Assembly: GCA_964346815.1 (NCBI GenBank)
Contig: CAYFWF010000019.1
Span: forward strand, 62,001-126,000
Direction of reading: 5' to 3'
From: CAYFWF01 sp964346815
Lineage (GTDB): Bacteria; Acidobacteriota; Aminicenantia; Aminicenantales; Aminicenantaceae
DNA: 64,000 bases
Shown piece by piece: positions 17,846 through 27,332 of this stretch (position 1 is its first letter; each line of letters starts with the position of its first letter). Below the pieces are notes generated by a model. It searched no databases, was not told the DNA's origin, and worked only from the letters and a program-made list of their open reading frames with translations. Position numbers and translations under genes: made by a program.

Positions 17846-20371
17846 ATGAAATGCCCGAAGTGTGATTTGGAAAATCCGGAAGAGAGCCGTTTCTGCAGCA
17901 ACTGCGGTACTCAGCTCTTAGAGATTCCGTCAGATCAAGCATCCTCAACTCCTGGCAAAAATATCTTTCCTACTCAGACCAGGACCCTCCATACTCCGGT
18001 TAAAAGATTGAAAAGAGGCACAGTCTTCGCAAACCGCTATGAGGTCATCGAGGAGCTGGGCGTAGGAGGGATGGGGAGCGTTTATAAGGTTTTCGACAAG
18101 AAAATAGATGAGAAGGTGGCTTTAAAAGTACTCGCTCCTGAAGTTGCAGGCGATGAGAAAACCATCGATCGTTTCAGGTTCGAACTCAAATTGGCACGGA
18201 AGGTCTCCCACAGGAATGTCTGCCGCATGTTTGACCTGAGCGAAGAAGAAGGAACCCAGTTTATTACCATGGAGTATGTGCCGGGAGAGAATCTGAAGAA
18301 CTTGATAAAAAGGATCGGTCAATTGTCGCTGGCCAAAGCTCTTTCCATAGCTAAACAGATAGGGGAAGGTCTGGCAGAGGCCCATAGGCTGGGAGTCGTG
18401 CACCGAGATCTCAAGCCTCAGAACATCATGGTGGACAGCGAAGGAAACGCCCGAATCATGGATTTTGGAATTGCCCGTTCCATCAAGACCAAAGGAATTA
18501 CCGAGACCGGAATGATCATAGGAACGCCGGAGTACATGTCCCCTGAACAGGTAGAAGGTCTGGAAGCTGACCACAGGTCCGATATCTATTCGTTCGGAGT
18601 GATTCTTTTCGAGATGGTCACAGGAAGAGTGCCTTTTTCGGGAACCACACCGTTGAGCATCATTCTGAAACACAAAACAGAGAAACCTTCAGATCCAAGA
18701 GCATTTGCCGATCAGATTCCCTATGAACTCAGCCGCCTCATTCTAAAGTGCATGGAAAAGCAGAAGGAGAAGAGATATCAATCGGTTGATGAGCTTCTCT
18801 CCGACCTCGCAGAGATTGAAAAAGAGATCACTACGAACAGGAGAAGTCGGGAAGAGAGAAGAGTGAAAAAAATCTCCGAGAGAAATAGGAAAAATGCCGT
18901 CCTTTACTCGGGTGTGGCTGTGGCAGGATTGGCTCTCATCCTGACTGTGTTGTATTTTTTTACTGGGGTCTTTACGGGACCGAGGAAGACCTTGGATTCC
19001 ATTGCCGTACTCCCGCTCAAAAATCTATCAGGGATCTCTACACAGGATTACTTGGCTGATGGCATGACTGAGGCTCTCATATCCAATCTCGCTCAGATAG
19101 GAGCTCTACGCCGGGTGATTTCGAGCACTTCGGTCATGCAGTACAAAGATACCGTAAAACCCTTGCCGGAGATCGCAAGAGAACTTGGCGTGGATGCAGT
19201 GGTCGAAGGTTCGGTGATGGTCTCTGCCAACCGGGTTCGCGTGAATGTGCAGTTGATAGAGGCACGTACAGACAGAAACATATGGTCGCGAAGCTATGAA
19301 CGGGATTTGCAGGATATTTTGGTTCTCCAGAGTGAGCTGGCCAAAGCCGTCGCGAGGGAGATCAAAATAGCCTTAACCCCAGCCGAACAGGCTCGGCTCG
19401 CTCTCACCAGGCCGGTCGATCCTGAGGCTTATCAATTTGTTTTAAGAGGCAGGGCCCTTTGGAACAGGAGGACAGAAGAAGATCTATTCAGAGCCAAGGA
19501 TTTTTTTGAGAGAGCGATCGAAAAGGATCCCACCTATGCGCTGGCCCACGCGGGATTGGCCGATGCATACAACATGCTCGCCAGTTATTATTTTATCCCA
19601 CCTGAGGAAGGCTATCCAAGGGCCAAGGAAGCGGCCCTTAGAGCACTGGAACTGAATGAGAATCTTGCCGAGGCTTATACTTCGCTGGCCTGGGTAAAAT
19701 ACCGCTTCGATAGAGATTGGTTCGGGGCTGAGACGGACTATAATTGGGCGATCGGTCTCAATCCCAGCTATGCCACGGCTCATCAATGGTATGGAGCTCT
19801 GCTAAGGGATATGGGACGTTTCGATGAAGCACTGGCTGAATTCGAGCGCGCTAGAGAGCTCAATCCATTCTCTCTGGCTATCAACACAAGTATCGCTTAC
19901 CTCTACTATTTTGCGCGGCAGTACGATGAAGCTTTGAGTCAGTGCACGAAAGCACTTGAGATCGATCCGAATTTCCACTGGGCTCATGATGTCGCGGGTT
20001 TGGCCTATCTCCAAAAAGGCGCATTCGAGGAGTCCCTCCGGTCGTTCAAACAAGCCGTTGCCCTTTCACAGACAAGTATGGATTATGCCTGCCATCTTGC
20101 GCAGGCTTATGCTCTCGCTGGCATGAATCAGGAAGCCCAGGAGATTCTGAGTGGACTGATCGAAAAAGTAGAGGCGGGATATGTTCCATTGCACGAAATC
20201 GCCCTCATCTATAAGGCGTTGGGGAATCGGGATCAGACGCTTGCCTTTCTCGAGAAAGCATGTGTGGAGCAGTTGAATGTGGTGGCGCCTGCGAAGATGG
20301 ATCCCAGGTTAGACAGCCTGCGGGTAGATCCACTCTTTTCAGATGTCTTGGAAAAGATAGGTCTGGAGTAG
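17846..20371 (+). CDS. Zinc-ribbon Ser/Thr kinase with transmembrane helix, TolB-like domain and TPRs
   Basis: Order of domains in 841 residues: zinc ribbon (CPKC...CSNCG, residues 3-22); Hanks-type kinase with GVGGMGSVYK near 71, ALKVL lysine, HRDLKPQN near 185, DFGIAR and GTPEYMSPEQ; one membrane helix about 351-375; a TolB/FlgO-like domain starting SIAVLPLKNLSG near 384; and TPR repeats from about 525 to 820. All kinase catalytic residues are present, so it should be active. The kinase is predicted inside and the TolB-TPR part outside, giving a receptor-like layout. No cognate phosphatase or substrate gene is adjacent. A weak ribosome site precedes the ATG. Confidence 0.92.
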   Translation: MKCPKCDLENPEESRFCSNCGTQLLEIPSDQASSTPGKNIFPTQTRTLHTPVKRLKRGTVFANRYEVIEELGVGGMGSVYKVFDKKIDEKVALKVLAPEVAGDEKTIDRFRFELKLARKVSHRNVCRMFDLSEEEGTQFITMEYVPGENLKNLIKRIGQLSLAKALSIAKQIGEGLAEAHRLGVVHRDLKPQNIMVDSEGNARIMDFGIARSIKTKGITETGMIIGTPEYMSPEQVEGLEADHRSDIYSFGVILFEMVTGRVPFSGTTPLSIILKHKTEKPSDPRAFADQIPYELSRLILKCMEKQKEKRYQSVDELLSDLAEIEKEITTNRRSREERRVKKISERNRKNAVLYSGVAVAGLALILTVLYFFTGVFTGPRKTLDSIAVLPLKNLSGISTQDYLADGMTEALISNLAQIGALRRVISSTSVMQYKDTVKPLPEIARELGVDAVVEGSVMVSANRVRVNVQLIEARTDRNIWSRSYERDLQDILVLQSELAKAVAREIKIALTPAEQARLALTRPVDPEAYQFVLRGRALWNRRTEEDLFRAKDFFERAIEKDPTYALAHAGLADAYNMLASYYFIPPEEGYPRAKEAALRALELNENLAEAYTSLAWVKYRFDRDWFGAETDYNWAIGLNPSYATAHQWYGALLRDMGRFDEALAEFERARELNPFSLAINTSIAYLYYFARQYDEALSQCTKALEIDPNFHWAHDVAGLAYLQKGAFEESLRSFKQAVALSQTSMDYACHLAQAYALAGMNQEAQEILSGLIEKVEAGYVPLHEIALIYKALGNRDQTLAFLEKACVEQLNVVAPAKMDPRLDSLRVDPLFSDVLEKIGLE

Positions 20372-20441
20372 AACCAGGATTCCCATAAAAAGTTCTCTTT
20401 TAACATTGCAAGATTATCTATCCATGAAAAGAATGAAAGGA

Positions 20442-20470
20442 TTGATATCTTAGTATTCCTATGATATAAG
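20442..20470 (+). promoter_or_regulatory. Promoter of the DsbD-alpha-like / redoxin cluster
   Basis: TTGATA (20442-20447), 17 bases, then TATAAG (20465-20470). The start codon follows only 15 bases after the -10, and no Shine-Dalgarno sequence lies between. Confidence 0.55.
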
Positions 20471-20485
20471 TATTATTATTAAAAG

Positions 20486-21361
20486 ATGAAGAGGAATAAA
20501 AACGTTTACCTGCTCTTGATTGTCGGTTTTTGTCTGTCGCTTGATGGAGCTGTATCGCCAAAGCATCTGTCTGGGAATTTTTTCCAAATACCGGTGCAGG
20601 CGCGGCTCGTTTCTGAAGTCAAATCCATCAAGTCGGAGACACGGTTCTGTGTTGCCGTAAGGCTCGAGATGGAGGATGGCTGGCACACCTACTGGAAGAA
20701 TCCTGGAGATTCCGGCCTTCCCACCGGCATTGAATGGACGCTGCCCCAAGGGTTTATTGCTGGGGACATCCAATGGCCGTTTCCTCAGATATTTGAATGG
20801 TCAGACATCATCGGTTTCGGCTATGAAGGTGACGTTTTCCTTTTGACAGAACTCAAAGCTCCTGCCAGGCTTGAATCGGGAACTACCGTTCGTATATCAG
20901 CCAGCGTCGATTGGCTGGCCTGCAGAGAGGAATGCGTGCCTGGCCATTCGGAATTGACTGTCGAGTTACCTGTAAAGGAAAAAAATCCAGAACCGGATCC
21001 GAGATGGGCTGAACACTTCGCGAACACGCGGAAAAACTTGCCAGCGGTCTTGGATCAATGGAAGATAGATGCCGATTTGGACAAAAATAAAATATTGATT
21101 CAAATCCTTCCACCGGTTTTGGCTGGTCGAAAGATGAAAGATATCGTCTTTTTCCCAGAGCAGGAAGGGCTTGTCGATTATTCCGGTCCTCAACGTCTAC
21201 AGAAGACAGACAGAGGATATTTTATTGAAATCCAAATATCAAGAACAGCAGCAGAGATACCTCCCCGCTTAACAGGAATTCTCTACACTCCGCAGGGATG
21301 GGACAATTCGGGCGAGTTGCGGGCACTTCGTGTGGATGTGCCCTTATTCAATAATCGATGA
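20486..21361 (+). CDS. Exported DsbD alpha-domain-like protein without the membrane domain
   Basis: The 291-residue protein has a signal peptide and then the fold typical of the N-terminal domain of DsbD/ScsB: GWHTYWKNPGDSGLPT near residue 70 and a cysteine pair in DWLACREECVPGHS near 145. In DsbD this domain receives electrons from the membrane domain and passes them to periplasmic thiol proteins. Here the membrane and thioredoxin domains are missing and the frame closes normally, so it is a stand-alone form. The next gene encodes an exported redoxin 22 bases downstream, a likely functional partner. Confidence 0.78.
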   Translation: MKRNKNVYLLLIVGFCLSLDGAVSPKHLSGNFFQIPVQARLVSEVKSIKSETRFCVAVRLEMEDGWHTYWKNPGDSGLPTGIEWTLPQGFIAGDIQWPFPQIFEWSDIIGFGYEGDVFLLTELKAPARLESGTTVRISASVDWLACREECVPGHSELTVELPVKEKNPEPDPRWAEHFANTRKNLPAVLDQWKIDADLDKNKILIQILPPVLAGRKMKDIVFFPEQEGLVDYSGPQRLQKTDRGYFIEIQISRTAAEIPPRLTGILYTPQGWDNSGELRALRVDVPLFNNR

Positions 21362-21383
21362 AGGTTGAAAAGGAGGTCATTCG

Positions 21384-22007
21384 ATGAAGCGAACGATTTT
21401 AACATCTGTACTTTTTCTTTTTGCATTTTATGTCGCTCTGGCATCTGCCACGGCTCAGGCAGAGGCAGGAATCGGGAAACCCGCCCCAAACTTCACCCTT
21501 ACAGATTCTAATGGTGACAGCCACTCTCTTTCTGATCATGAAGGAAAGATCGTCGTCCTGGAATGGCTGAACCATGGGTGCCCCTTTGTGAAAAAACATT
21601 ACACCAGTGGAAACATGCAAAATCTGCAAAAAACATATACCAAAAAGGGTGTCATTTGGTTTTCGGTTATTTCCTCTGCGCCCGGCAAGCAGGGGTACTG
21701 CACACCTGAACAGGCCAATGAGATAACCATGGAAAAGGAGGCTGCACCGACCGCCGTCCTCCTGGACCCAGAAGGAACGGCTGGAAAGCTTTATGGAGCA
21801 AAGACCACCCCCCATATGTTCATCATCAGCAAAGAAGGAGAATTGGTCTACAATGGCGGTATCGATGATATCCGATCCACCGATGTGGAGGATGTGTCTA
21901 AAGCGAAAAACTATGTCCAGATGGCTTTGGATGAGCTGTTAGCGGGAAAAGAAGTTTCCGAGAAAACTTCCCAGCCTTACGGCTGTTCTGTAAAATACAA
22001 AGACTAA
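21384..22007 (+). CDS. Exported redoxin/thioredoxin-like protein (peroxiredoxin-like)
   Basis: A signal peptide (cleavage after TAQA) precedes a thioredoxin fold: GKPAPNFTLTDSNGD, then WLNHGCPFVKKHY with a single cysteine where TlpA has CxxC, and TTPHMFIISKEGELVYNGGID with the cis-Pro loop. This is the redoxin subgroup that keeps NxxCPFV. The start has a strong AAAAGGAGG site. It likely reduces or detoxifies peroxides or thiols outside the inner membrane together with the upstream DsbD-alpha-like protein. Confidence 0.85.
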   Translation: MKRTILTSVLFLFAFYVALASATAQAEAGIGKPAPNFTLTDSNGDSHSLSDHEGKIVVLEWLNHGCPFVKKHYTSGNMQNLQKTYTKKGVIWFSVISSAPGKQGYCTPEQANEITMEKEAAPTAVLLDPEGTAGKLYGAKTTPHMFIISKEGELVYNGGIDDIRSTDVEDVSKAKNYVQMALDELLAGKEVSEKTSQPYGCSVKYKD

Positions 22008-22107
22008 AAATCCTTTCCAAAAGACAGGTATAATAATGAAGTTGCCTGCGGCCTTGCAGTCTATAGAGGAGTAAATTTCCGGACAAACCACAGCCGGTAC
22101 ATCGATC

Positions 22108-22824
22108 ATGCTGATAAGCATCATCTTCCTGATTGCATCCTATGCGGCTGCTGCCACAGCTACCGTCGCTGGATTCGGGAGTTCGACTCTCTTGATCCCG
22201 TTGGCCGTTCTCTTCCTGGATGTCAAGACCGCTGTATTTGTTGTGGCCGTGTTTCACTTGTTCAACAATCTTTTTAAAATCAGAGTGTTCAGAAAAAATA
22301 TCGATTTCAAGACAGCTCTGCTTTTTGGACTTCCCAGCATTCTTTTGGCCCTGTCAGGCGCTTTGCTCATTTCGGTTATTCCAATCTCTATAGTCGAAAT
22401 TGTACTGGGCATGTTTTTGATCGTTTATTCGGTCTATTCGCTTTTCAATCCAAGCTTTGGGATTCACAAATCCAAAGCCAACGCCGTTATCGGTGGGGGC
22501 TTATCTGGATTCCTTTCAGGACTGATCGGTTTGGGAGGGGCGGTGAGGGCGGCTTTTTTAGTCGCGTTCAATCTTCCCAAAGAAGCTTATGTGGCCACAT
22601 CTGCTGCCATCGCACTGGTGATCGATGTGACGAGAATCCCGACCTATCTGGCGACAAAGTCCGTGCAGGACAGTTCCTCTTATGTCCTTTTGCCCTTTCT
22701 TTGCGTGATGGCCTATCTGGGAGTCAGAACCGGAAAGATTTTCTTGAAAAAAATCCATCAGGATACCTTCAGAAGGGTGGTTGCGGTGGCGTTGTTGATG
22801 GTGGGGATCAAGATATTATTCTAG
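22108..22824 (+). CDS. TauE/SafE-family membrane permease
   Basis: A 238-residue integral membrane protein with about seven or eight helices and the family's repeated glycine motifs, TVAGFGSSTLLIPL near the N-terminus and GLSGFLSGLIGLGGAVRA in the middle. TauE/SafE proteins move sulfite, sulfonates or other small anions. It lies 100 bases after the redoxin and 25 bases before the Fe-S protein. The gap in front contains TATAAT (22029-22034), so it may also be transcribed separately. Substrate unknown. Confidence 0.85.
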   Translation: MLISIIFLIASYAAAATATVAGFGSSTLLIPLAVLFLDVKTAVFVVAVFHLFNNLFKIRVFRKNIDFKTALLFGLPSILLALSGALLISVIPISIVEIVLGMFLIVYSVYSLFNPSFGIHKSKANAVIGGGLSGFLSGLIGLGGAVRAAFLVAFNLPKEAYVATSAAIALVIDVTRIPTYLATKSVQDSSSYVLLPFLCVMAYLGVRTGKIFLKKIHQDTFRRVVAVALLMVGIKILF

Positions 22825-22849
22825 GAGCTTCTTCGGGCTGGAGAGAAGA

Positions 22850-24031
22850 ATGAGAAAAAACAAAATGTCCAAAGAACGCAGGGAAAAGCTGAGTGCTCTT
22901 GCCCGTCTCATGAACAAACAGAATATCACCTCCATACCTGTAACAAAGGAGCTTCTTGCCTGTTTTGATCTGGTGATCACACCCGAGGAGAACGATTTTC
23001 TCCTGAGTATGGGAACAGATGCCCTCGCCTACGAGCAAATTTCATCTCTCTCGGAATTGCCTGAACAGCCTTTCCGATCCTTCCTAGGGACGATACTGAA
23101 GAAGGGCCTGGTGTGGACGCGTCCCGATGGAAAAGGAGAAGAGAGATATATATTAGCGCCCATTCTAGTGGGTTGGTTCGAGCTGTACCTTTCCGATGGA
23201 TCCGATACTCCTGAAAAAAGGGAGTTTGCACGTCGAGTCGATAGACTGTTCAAATCCTGGGGAAAGTTCAATGTGTATCCCCTCCGGAGTGTATGGAATT
23301 ACCGCACCAAATGCAAATCCCGGGCACACCGGAGGGTTGTCATTCCACAAAATCCCGGGGAAAAAGCCAAGAAAGTCGAAATCGCTATGGATCAATCCAT
23401 AAAAACTTCTGATATGGAAATCCACACAGCCAGGAGCGTGGGTGAAATTATCGAGGAATACGGAGAAAGGAATAAAATTGCCCTTGTTCATTGTTTCTGC
23501 AGACAGTGGAAGAAGTTCGTCAATGAATACTGCCGGTTCGATCAGCCTTACGAGTCCTGCATCGTCCTCGGAGATTTCACAAGGTATGTGGTTAAATATG
23601 GAATCGCTCGGTTTATCTCCAAGGAGGAGGCCTTCGAAGTCATCCAGGAGGTTCAGGATAAAGGAGCCGTCCACCAGGTCTTCCATGAGAGAGAGGATAT
23701 CGGTCAGCCCGAGATCGCCATATGCAACTGCTGTTGGGATTGCTGCGGGATTCTCGGTTCTTATAATCGAGGCTTATTGCCGCTGCGCGTAAAATCCTAT
23801 TACAGGGCGCAAATAAACGTTGATTCCTTGTGTGCGGGATGCGGAATCTGCGAGAAGTACTGTCCGACCAGAGCTGTTTCTGTGACCAGCAAAAAACCTC
23901 ATATCGACGCGGAAAAGTGTATCGGTTGCGGTCAGTGTAAACTCCAATGTCCCGAGGGAGTCATCTCCTTGGAATATAAAGAAAGGGAAGTGGCCCTTCC
24001 GCTCTTGAAGAAATCCGAAGCCCGGCTTTAA
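22850..24031 (+). CDS. Ferredoxin-like Fe-S protein with extra cysteine motifs
   Basis: The C-terminal ~60 residues hold two classical 4Fe-4S motifs (CAGCGICEKYCP and CIGCGQCKLQCP). In front lie further cysteine groups, HCFCRQW, NEYCRF and the dense NCCWDCCG near residue 300, which probably bind another cluster. The first ~120 residues look like a winged-helix or other helical domain. Proteins of this layout occur in anaerobes and are usually annotated only as 4Fe-4S proteins. GGAG six bases before the ATG supports this start. Membership of an operon with TauE/SafE and thiol proteins suggests sulfur or redox metabolism, but this is inference. Confidence 0.8.
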   Translation: MRKNKMSKERREKLSALARLMNKQNITSIPVTKELLACFDLVITPEENDFLLSMGTDALAYEQISSLSELPEQPFRSFLGTILKKGLVWTRPDGKGEERYILAPILVGWFELYLSDGSDTPEKREFARRVDRLFKSWGKFNVYPLRSVWNYRTKCKSRAHRRVVIPQNPGEKAKKVEIAMDQSIKTSDMEIHTARSVGEIIEEYGERNKIALVHCFCRQWKKFVNEYCRFDQPYESCIVLGDFTRYVVKYGIARFISKEEAFEVIQEVQDKGAVHQVFHEREDIGQPEIAICNCCWDCCGILGSYNRGLLPLRVKSYYRAQINVDSLCAGCGICEKYCPTRAVSVTSKKPHIDAEKCIGCGQCKLQCPEGVISLEYKEREVALPLLKKSEARL

Positions 24032-24057
24032 ATAAAGAATTTTGAGAACAATTCAGA

Positions 24058-25068
24058 TTATTCGAATTTTTTTACCGCATTCACCAGGAAAGAGCGAAGG
24101 GGTTCGGCAGTCGCAGAATGTCCGGCTCTCTCCACTATGATGAGTTCTGATTTGGGCAGTTTTTTGTGCAGTTTGTAGGCAGTGATCGGTGGACAGATCA
24201 CATCATAGCGGCCATTCACGATGATAGTTGGGATATCTCTCAGCTTTTCGGCGTTGTTCATAAGTTCTCCGTCTTTCAAAAAGCAGTTGTTTGCCATGTA
24301 GTAGTTTTCGAGCAGCGCAAAATCATAAGGATTCCATTCTTTGAAAATGTTATCGACCACTCTATCCGGGATTTGGAGCACAGCCATTTTGATTTCGTAC
24401 TTTCCCCAGGCAAGAGCGTATTTCTTCCGTACTTCAGGATCAGAACTTTGGATTTTTTTCAAGAGTTGGGCGGGGTAATTCTTCAGATCCGGGTTATCGA
24501 TAAGCTGGAGCAGCATCTCATAATTCTCAGGAAAATATCTGGCAGTCGCGCCGTGATAAAAATGGTCGATTTCCTCTTTGCTGCCCGTGAAGACACCCCG
24601 CAGGATCATCCCATCGACATTTTGGGGATAGGTTTCTGCATAGGCAAGAGCGAGTGTGGACCCCCAGGAACCTCCGAAGAGAATGATCTTGCCCAGGTCG
24701 AGATGCCTGCGCAGTTTTTCTATATCTTCCACCAGATGCTGAGTTGTGTTCTCTTTTATTTCAGCATAGGGTTTGCTCTGGCCGGCCCCTCTTTGGTCAT
24801 GGAGAACGATATGGAATTTTTTGGGATTGAAAAAACGAAACATATCAGGGGAACAGCCTCCGCCAGGACCTCCATGAAGGACCATTACCGGCTTGCCCTC
24901 GGGATTTCCTCCCAATTGATAAAAAATTCTGTGCAGTCCAGAGACTTTCAGGTAATCGGTCTTGTACGGTTTCAATTCCGGCCAGAGCTTTGCGCTGGCA
25001 TAAGTAGAAGAGACCAAAAGGAAGAGGACAGTTGGAATGAGAAAATGAATCAATGGCTTTCTGTTCAT
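24058..25068 (-). CDS. Exported proline iminopeptidase-like S33 hydrolase
   Basis: An alpha/beta hydrolase with the oxyanion HGGPGGG motif, DQRGAGQS, the nucleophile in GGSWGSTLAL, the acid in NGRYDVICPP and the base in AGHSA. These are hallmarks of S33 prolyl aminopeptidases, which release N-terminal proline. Translation from the ATG at 25068 (AAGGAGGAAGTC upstream) gives a signal peptide ending near YASA, so the enzyme is exported. A longer frame to 25140 has no ribosome site. It is convergent with the Fe-S gene and divergent from the M1 peptidase. Confidence 0.88.
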   Translation of the reverse strand: MNRKPLIHFLIPTVLFLLVSSTYASAKLWPELKPYKTDYLKVSGLHRIFYQLGGNPEGKPVMVLHGGPGGGCSPDMFRFFNPKKFHIVLHDQRGAGQSKPYAEIKENTTQHLVEDIEKLRRHLDLGKIILFGGSWGSTLALAYAETYPQNVDGMILRGVFTGSKEEIDHFYHGATARYFPENYEMLLQLIDNPDLKNYPAQLLKKIQSSDPEVRKKYALAWGKYEIKMAVLQIPDRVVDNIFKEWNPYDFALLENYYMANNCFLKDGELMNNAEKLRDIPTIIVNGRYDVICPPITAYKLHKKLPKSELIIVERAGHSATAEPLRSFLVNAVKKFE

Positions 25069-25271
25069 GACTTCCTCCTTGAATCCGGTGGACTCTATCT
25101 GATAGAAATAAGTGTATTTTTGCTCAGACTGAGTTTCCATTTTAAAAGGTTGATTCTGGTTTGTCCATCCCGAATGCTCGACTGTTGCCTTATAGAGGTT
25201 GTCCCAGAGTGACGGGAAATAAGATTAGAATGGGGGAGCAGGGAAGTATGCTGACATCGAACAGAGGATTG

Positions 25272-25301
25272 TTGATCGCAGGAACGCAGAAAGTCTATAA
25301 T
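25272..25301 (+). promoter_or_regulatory. Promoter of the M1 peptidase gene
   Basis: TTGATC (25272-25277), 18 bases, then consensus TATAAT (25296-25301). The ATG at 25308 is six bases after the -10, implying a leaderless transcript. Confidence 0.55.
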
Positions 25302-25307
25302 GACTCT

Positions 25308-26972
25308 ATGAAAAGAATTTTACCGCTCATTTCATTGTCCTTTATTCTGTCTCTGAACTTCGCCGTTTCTCAGGAGATTCCCCAGGACCGAGTCGGGAAG
25401 AAATACGATTTTCGTATCCTGCTTCAAGAAAGTATCGAACACGACTTCGACGTTCTTCATTACAGATTCAACTGGACCTTCGACTTCCCATCCCAATTTC
25501 TGCAGGGTAAAGCAGTCATCAGAGCTCGCAGTCTGATCGACACTCTGGATAGTATCCTGTTGCACCTGGAAGACAGCATGTCCGTCAACCAAGTCAGCCA
25601 AAATCTCAATCCCATATCTTTTATCCACACCGGCGATCTGCTCGAGGTCTTTCTCGATAAAAACTATCTTAGCGGTGATGAGTTCGAGATACAAATATCC
25701 TATTACGGCAGTCCGCAGGGTGGACTCAATTTTTCTCATCATGAGGATCAGCCTATCATCTGGAGCCTGGATGAACCCACCATGGCCCGGAACTGGATGC
25801 CCTGCTACGATCTTCCTGATGATAAAGCGACCGCTGAACTGCACATCACTGTCCCTGAAGCGATGACCGCTGCTTCGAATGGAATTCTGATAGATATCAT
25901 TGAAAACTCCGACGGCACCAAAACGTTTATCTGGCGGGAAGACTATCCAGTCTCTACCTATCTTCTTTTTGTTGCTGCCACCAATTACATGACTTTTTTC
26001 GATTATTACGCCTCGGAGACGACCACTATGGAAGTTCACTACTATTCCTATCCTGAGCGTCTGGCACTCGCACAAGAGGACTTTTCCGTGACCGTTCCTA
26101 TGATCGAGTTCTACTCCGGTACCTTCGGGGAATATCCTTTTCTGGAGGAAAAATACGGAATGGCCATGATTCCAGGGCAAACTTCCATGGAGCATCAGAC
26201 CTGCACGTCTCTGGCGGCATCCCTGGTGAAAGGAACCCACGAATACGACTGGCTCATTGCCCATGAGCTGGCCCATCAGTGGTGGGGGGATCTGATAACT
26301 CCTCTAGAATGGGCTGATATATGGTTGAATGAAGGCTTTGCCACCTACTCGGATGCTCTCTGGCATGAATACATCTATGGTTTTACAGGACTCAGATCAA
26401 GAATGGACCGTTTCAAGGAGATCTATTTTCTGTATCATGAAGGTCCTGACCATCCGATTTACGATCCTCCTGAGGGGCATCTCTTCTGTGAAGAAGAATA
26501 CGAAAAGGCCGCCTGGGTGCTTCATATGTTGAGATTCGTGGTCGGAGACGACGACTTTTTCAGTATCCTGAGAAAATATGCCCAGGATTTCGCTTACTCG
26601 AATGCGACGACAGAGGACTTCCGCAGTGTCTGTGAGGAGATTTATGGAGCAGATCTGGGATGGTTTTTCGATCAGTGGATCTATGGGGCCGGCTATCCTT
26701 CCTATGAGTTCGGATGGGGATATTCGGCGGGAAACAAAGTCCGGGTGGCTGTGAATCAAACTCAAGGATCTTCCCTTCCATTCCAGATGCCCTTGGAACT
26801 GCACTTTGTTTTTTCTTCGGGAACAGAGAAACGGATCGTTTGGGTGGATCAGGAGCGCAACATCTTTGAGTTTACCTTCCCAGAGAGGCCTTTGGATGTG
26901 CTGTTCGACCCGGATGCTTGGATCTTTTGCACAGTGGAAGATTTCAGTAAAAAGGGAAAGATAAAACGCTAA
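25308..26972 (+). CDS. Exported M1-family aminopeptidase
   Basis: The zinc site HELAHQWWGD with NEGFATY 18 residues on is the complete HExxH-x18-E signature of M1 gluzincins, and GQTSMEHQT replaces the usual GAMEN loop. From the ATG at 25308 the protein begins with a signal peptide (cleavage near AVSQ) and has about 554 residues, so it lacks the large C-terminal helical domain of PepN. It should remove N-terminal residues from peptides outside the inner membrane. The frame extends up to 25161, but the added residues have no signal or ribosome site. Confidence 0.92.
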   Translation: MKRILPLISLSFILSLNFAVSQEIPQDRVGKKYDFRILLQESIEHDFDVLHYRFNWTFDFPSQFLQGKAVIRARSLIDTLDSILLHLEDSMSVNQVSQNLNPISFIHTGDLLEVFLDKNYLSGDEFEIQISYYGSPQGGLNFSHHEDQPIIWSLDEPTMARNWMPCYDLPDDKATAELHITVPEAMTAASNGILIDIIENSDGTKTFIWREDYPVSTYLLFVAATNYMTFFDYYASETTTMEVHYYSYPERLALAQEDFSVTVPMIEFYSGTFGEYPFLEEKYGMAMIPGQTSMEHQTCTSLAASLVKGTHEYDWLIAHELAHQWWGDLITPLEWADIWLNEGFATYSDALWHEYIYGFTGLRSRMDRFKEIYFLYHEGPDHPIYDPPEGHLFCEEEYEKAAWVLHMLRFVVGDDDFFSILRKYAQDFAYSNATTEDFRSVCEEIYGADLGWFFDQWIYGAGYPSYEFGWGYSAGNKVRVAVNQTQGSSLPFQMPLELHFVFSSGTEKRIVWVDQERNIFEFTFPERPLDVLFDPDAWIFCTVEDFSKKGKIKR

Positions 26973-27332
26973 TCGCGATATCCTCATCAGTTCTCTTCTC
27001 TTTTCCATCCTGATTTAGTTTCGATTTCGCTCATTTCCCCTTGGGTTAAAAAAAATTTTCCTTCTTTCCATCGAAATTAAATTCTACTCATATATGAATC
27101 CTTAAGAGAGAGTTCAGCAGAAAAATCGAAATTTTTTTTCAAAATTACTTGACATTTACTATTAAGTATATAAAATAGATAGGAATTATAGGTAAAATGA
27201 AGAAAACGCGTCAGAAAATTGGAGAAATAAATCAGCGTCTTGGAAAAAGGAGGTGCGAATGCAGGGCGTTTAGTTAAAGCAGAAAAGTCGTTTTTATCGA
27301 GAGAGGACTACATGAAAAAGGAGGAAAAAAGA
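26973..27332 (+). promoter_or_regulatory. AT-rich intergenic region and leader of the multicopper oxidase
   Basis: The first half is AT-rich with no gene. A promoter with TTGACA (27149-27154), 16 bases and TAAAAT (27171-27176) drives the oxidase, giving a leader of roughly 150 bases. The leader holds three Shine-Dalgarno-like sites: AAAGGAGGTG before a five-codon frame at 27259, GAGAGGA before an in-frame ATG at 27312, and AAGGAGGA before the chosen start at 27333. Confidence 0.55.
27259..27273 (+). other. Micro-ORF (MQGV, stop) in the multicopper oxidase leader
   Basis: ATG CAG GGC GTT TAG stands four bases after AAAGGAGGTG, the best ribosome site of the region. It could be a leader peptide that tunes downstream translation, or a chance start. 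Confidence 0.35.

Noticed and set aside
22036..22074. 12-codon frame between redoxin and TauE genes
   Set aside because: It starts two bases after a TATAAT and lacks a ribosome site; probably chance.
25332..26276. 314-residue minus-strand frame inside the M1 peptidase
   Set aside because: The plus strand encodes a complete M1 enzyme with catalytic residues; the antisense frame has no family features.
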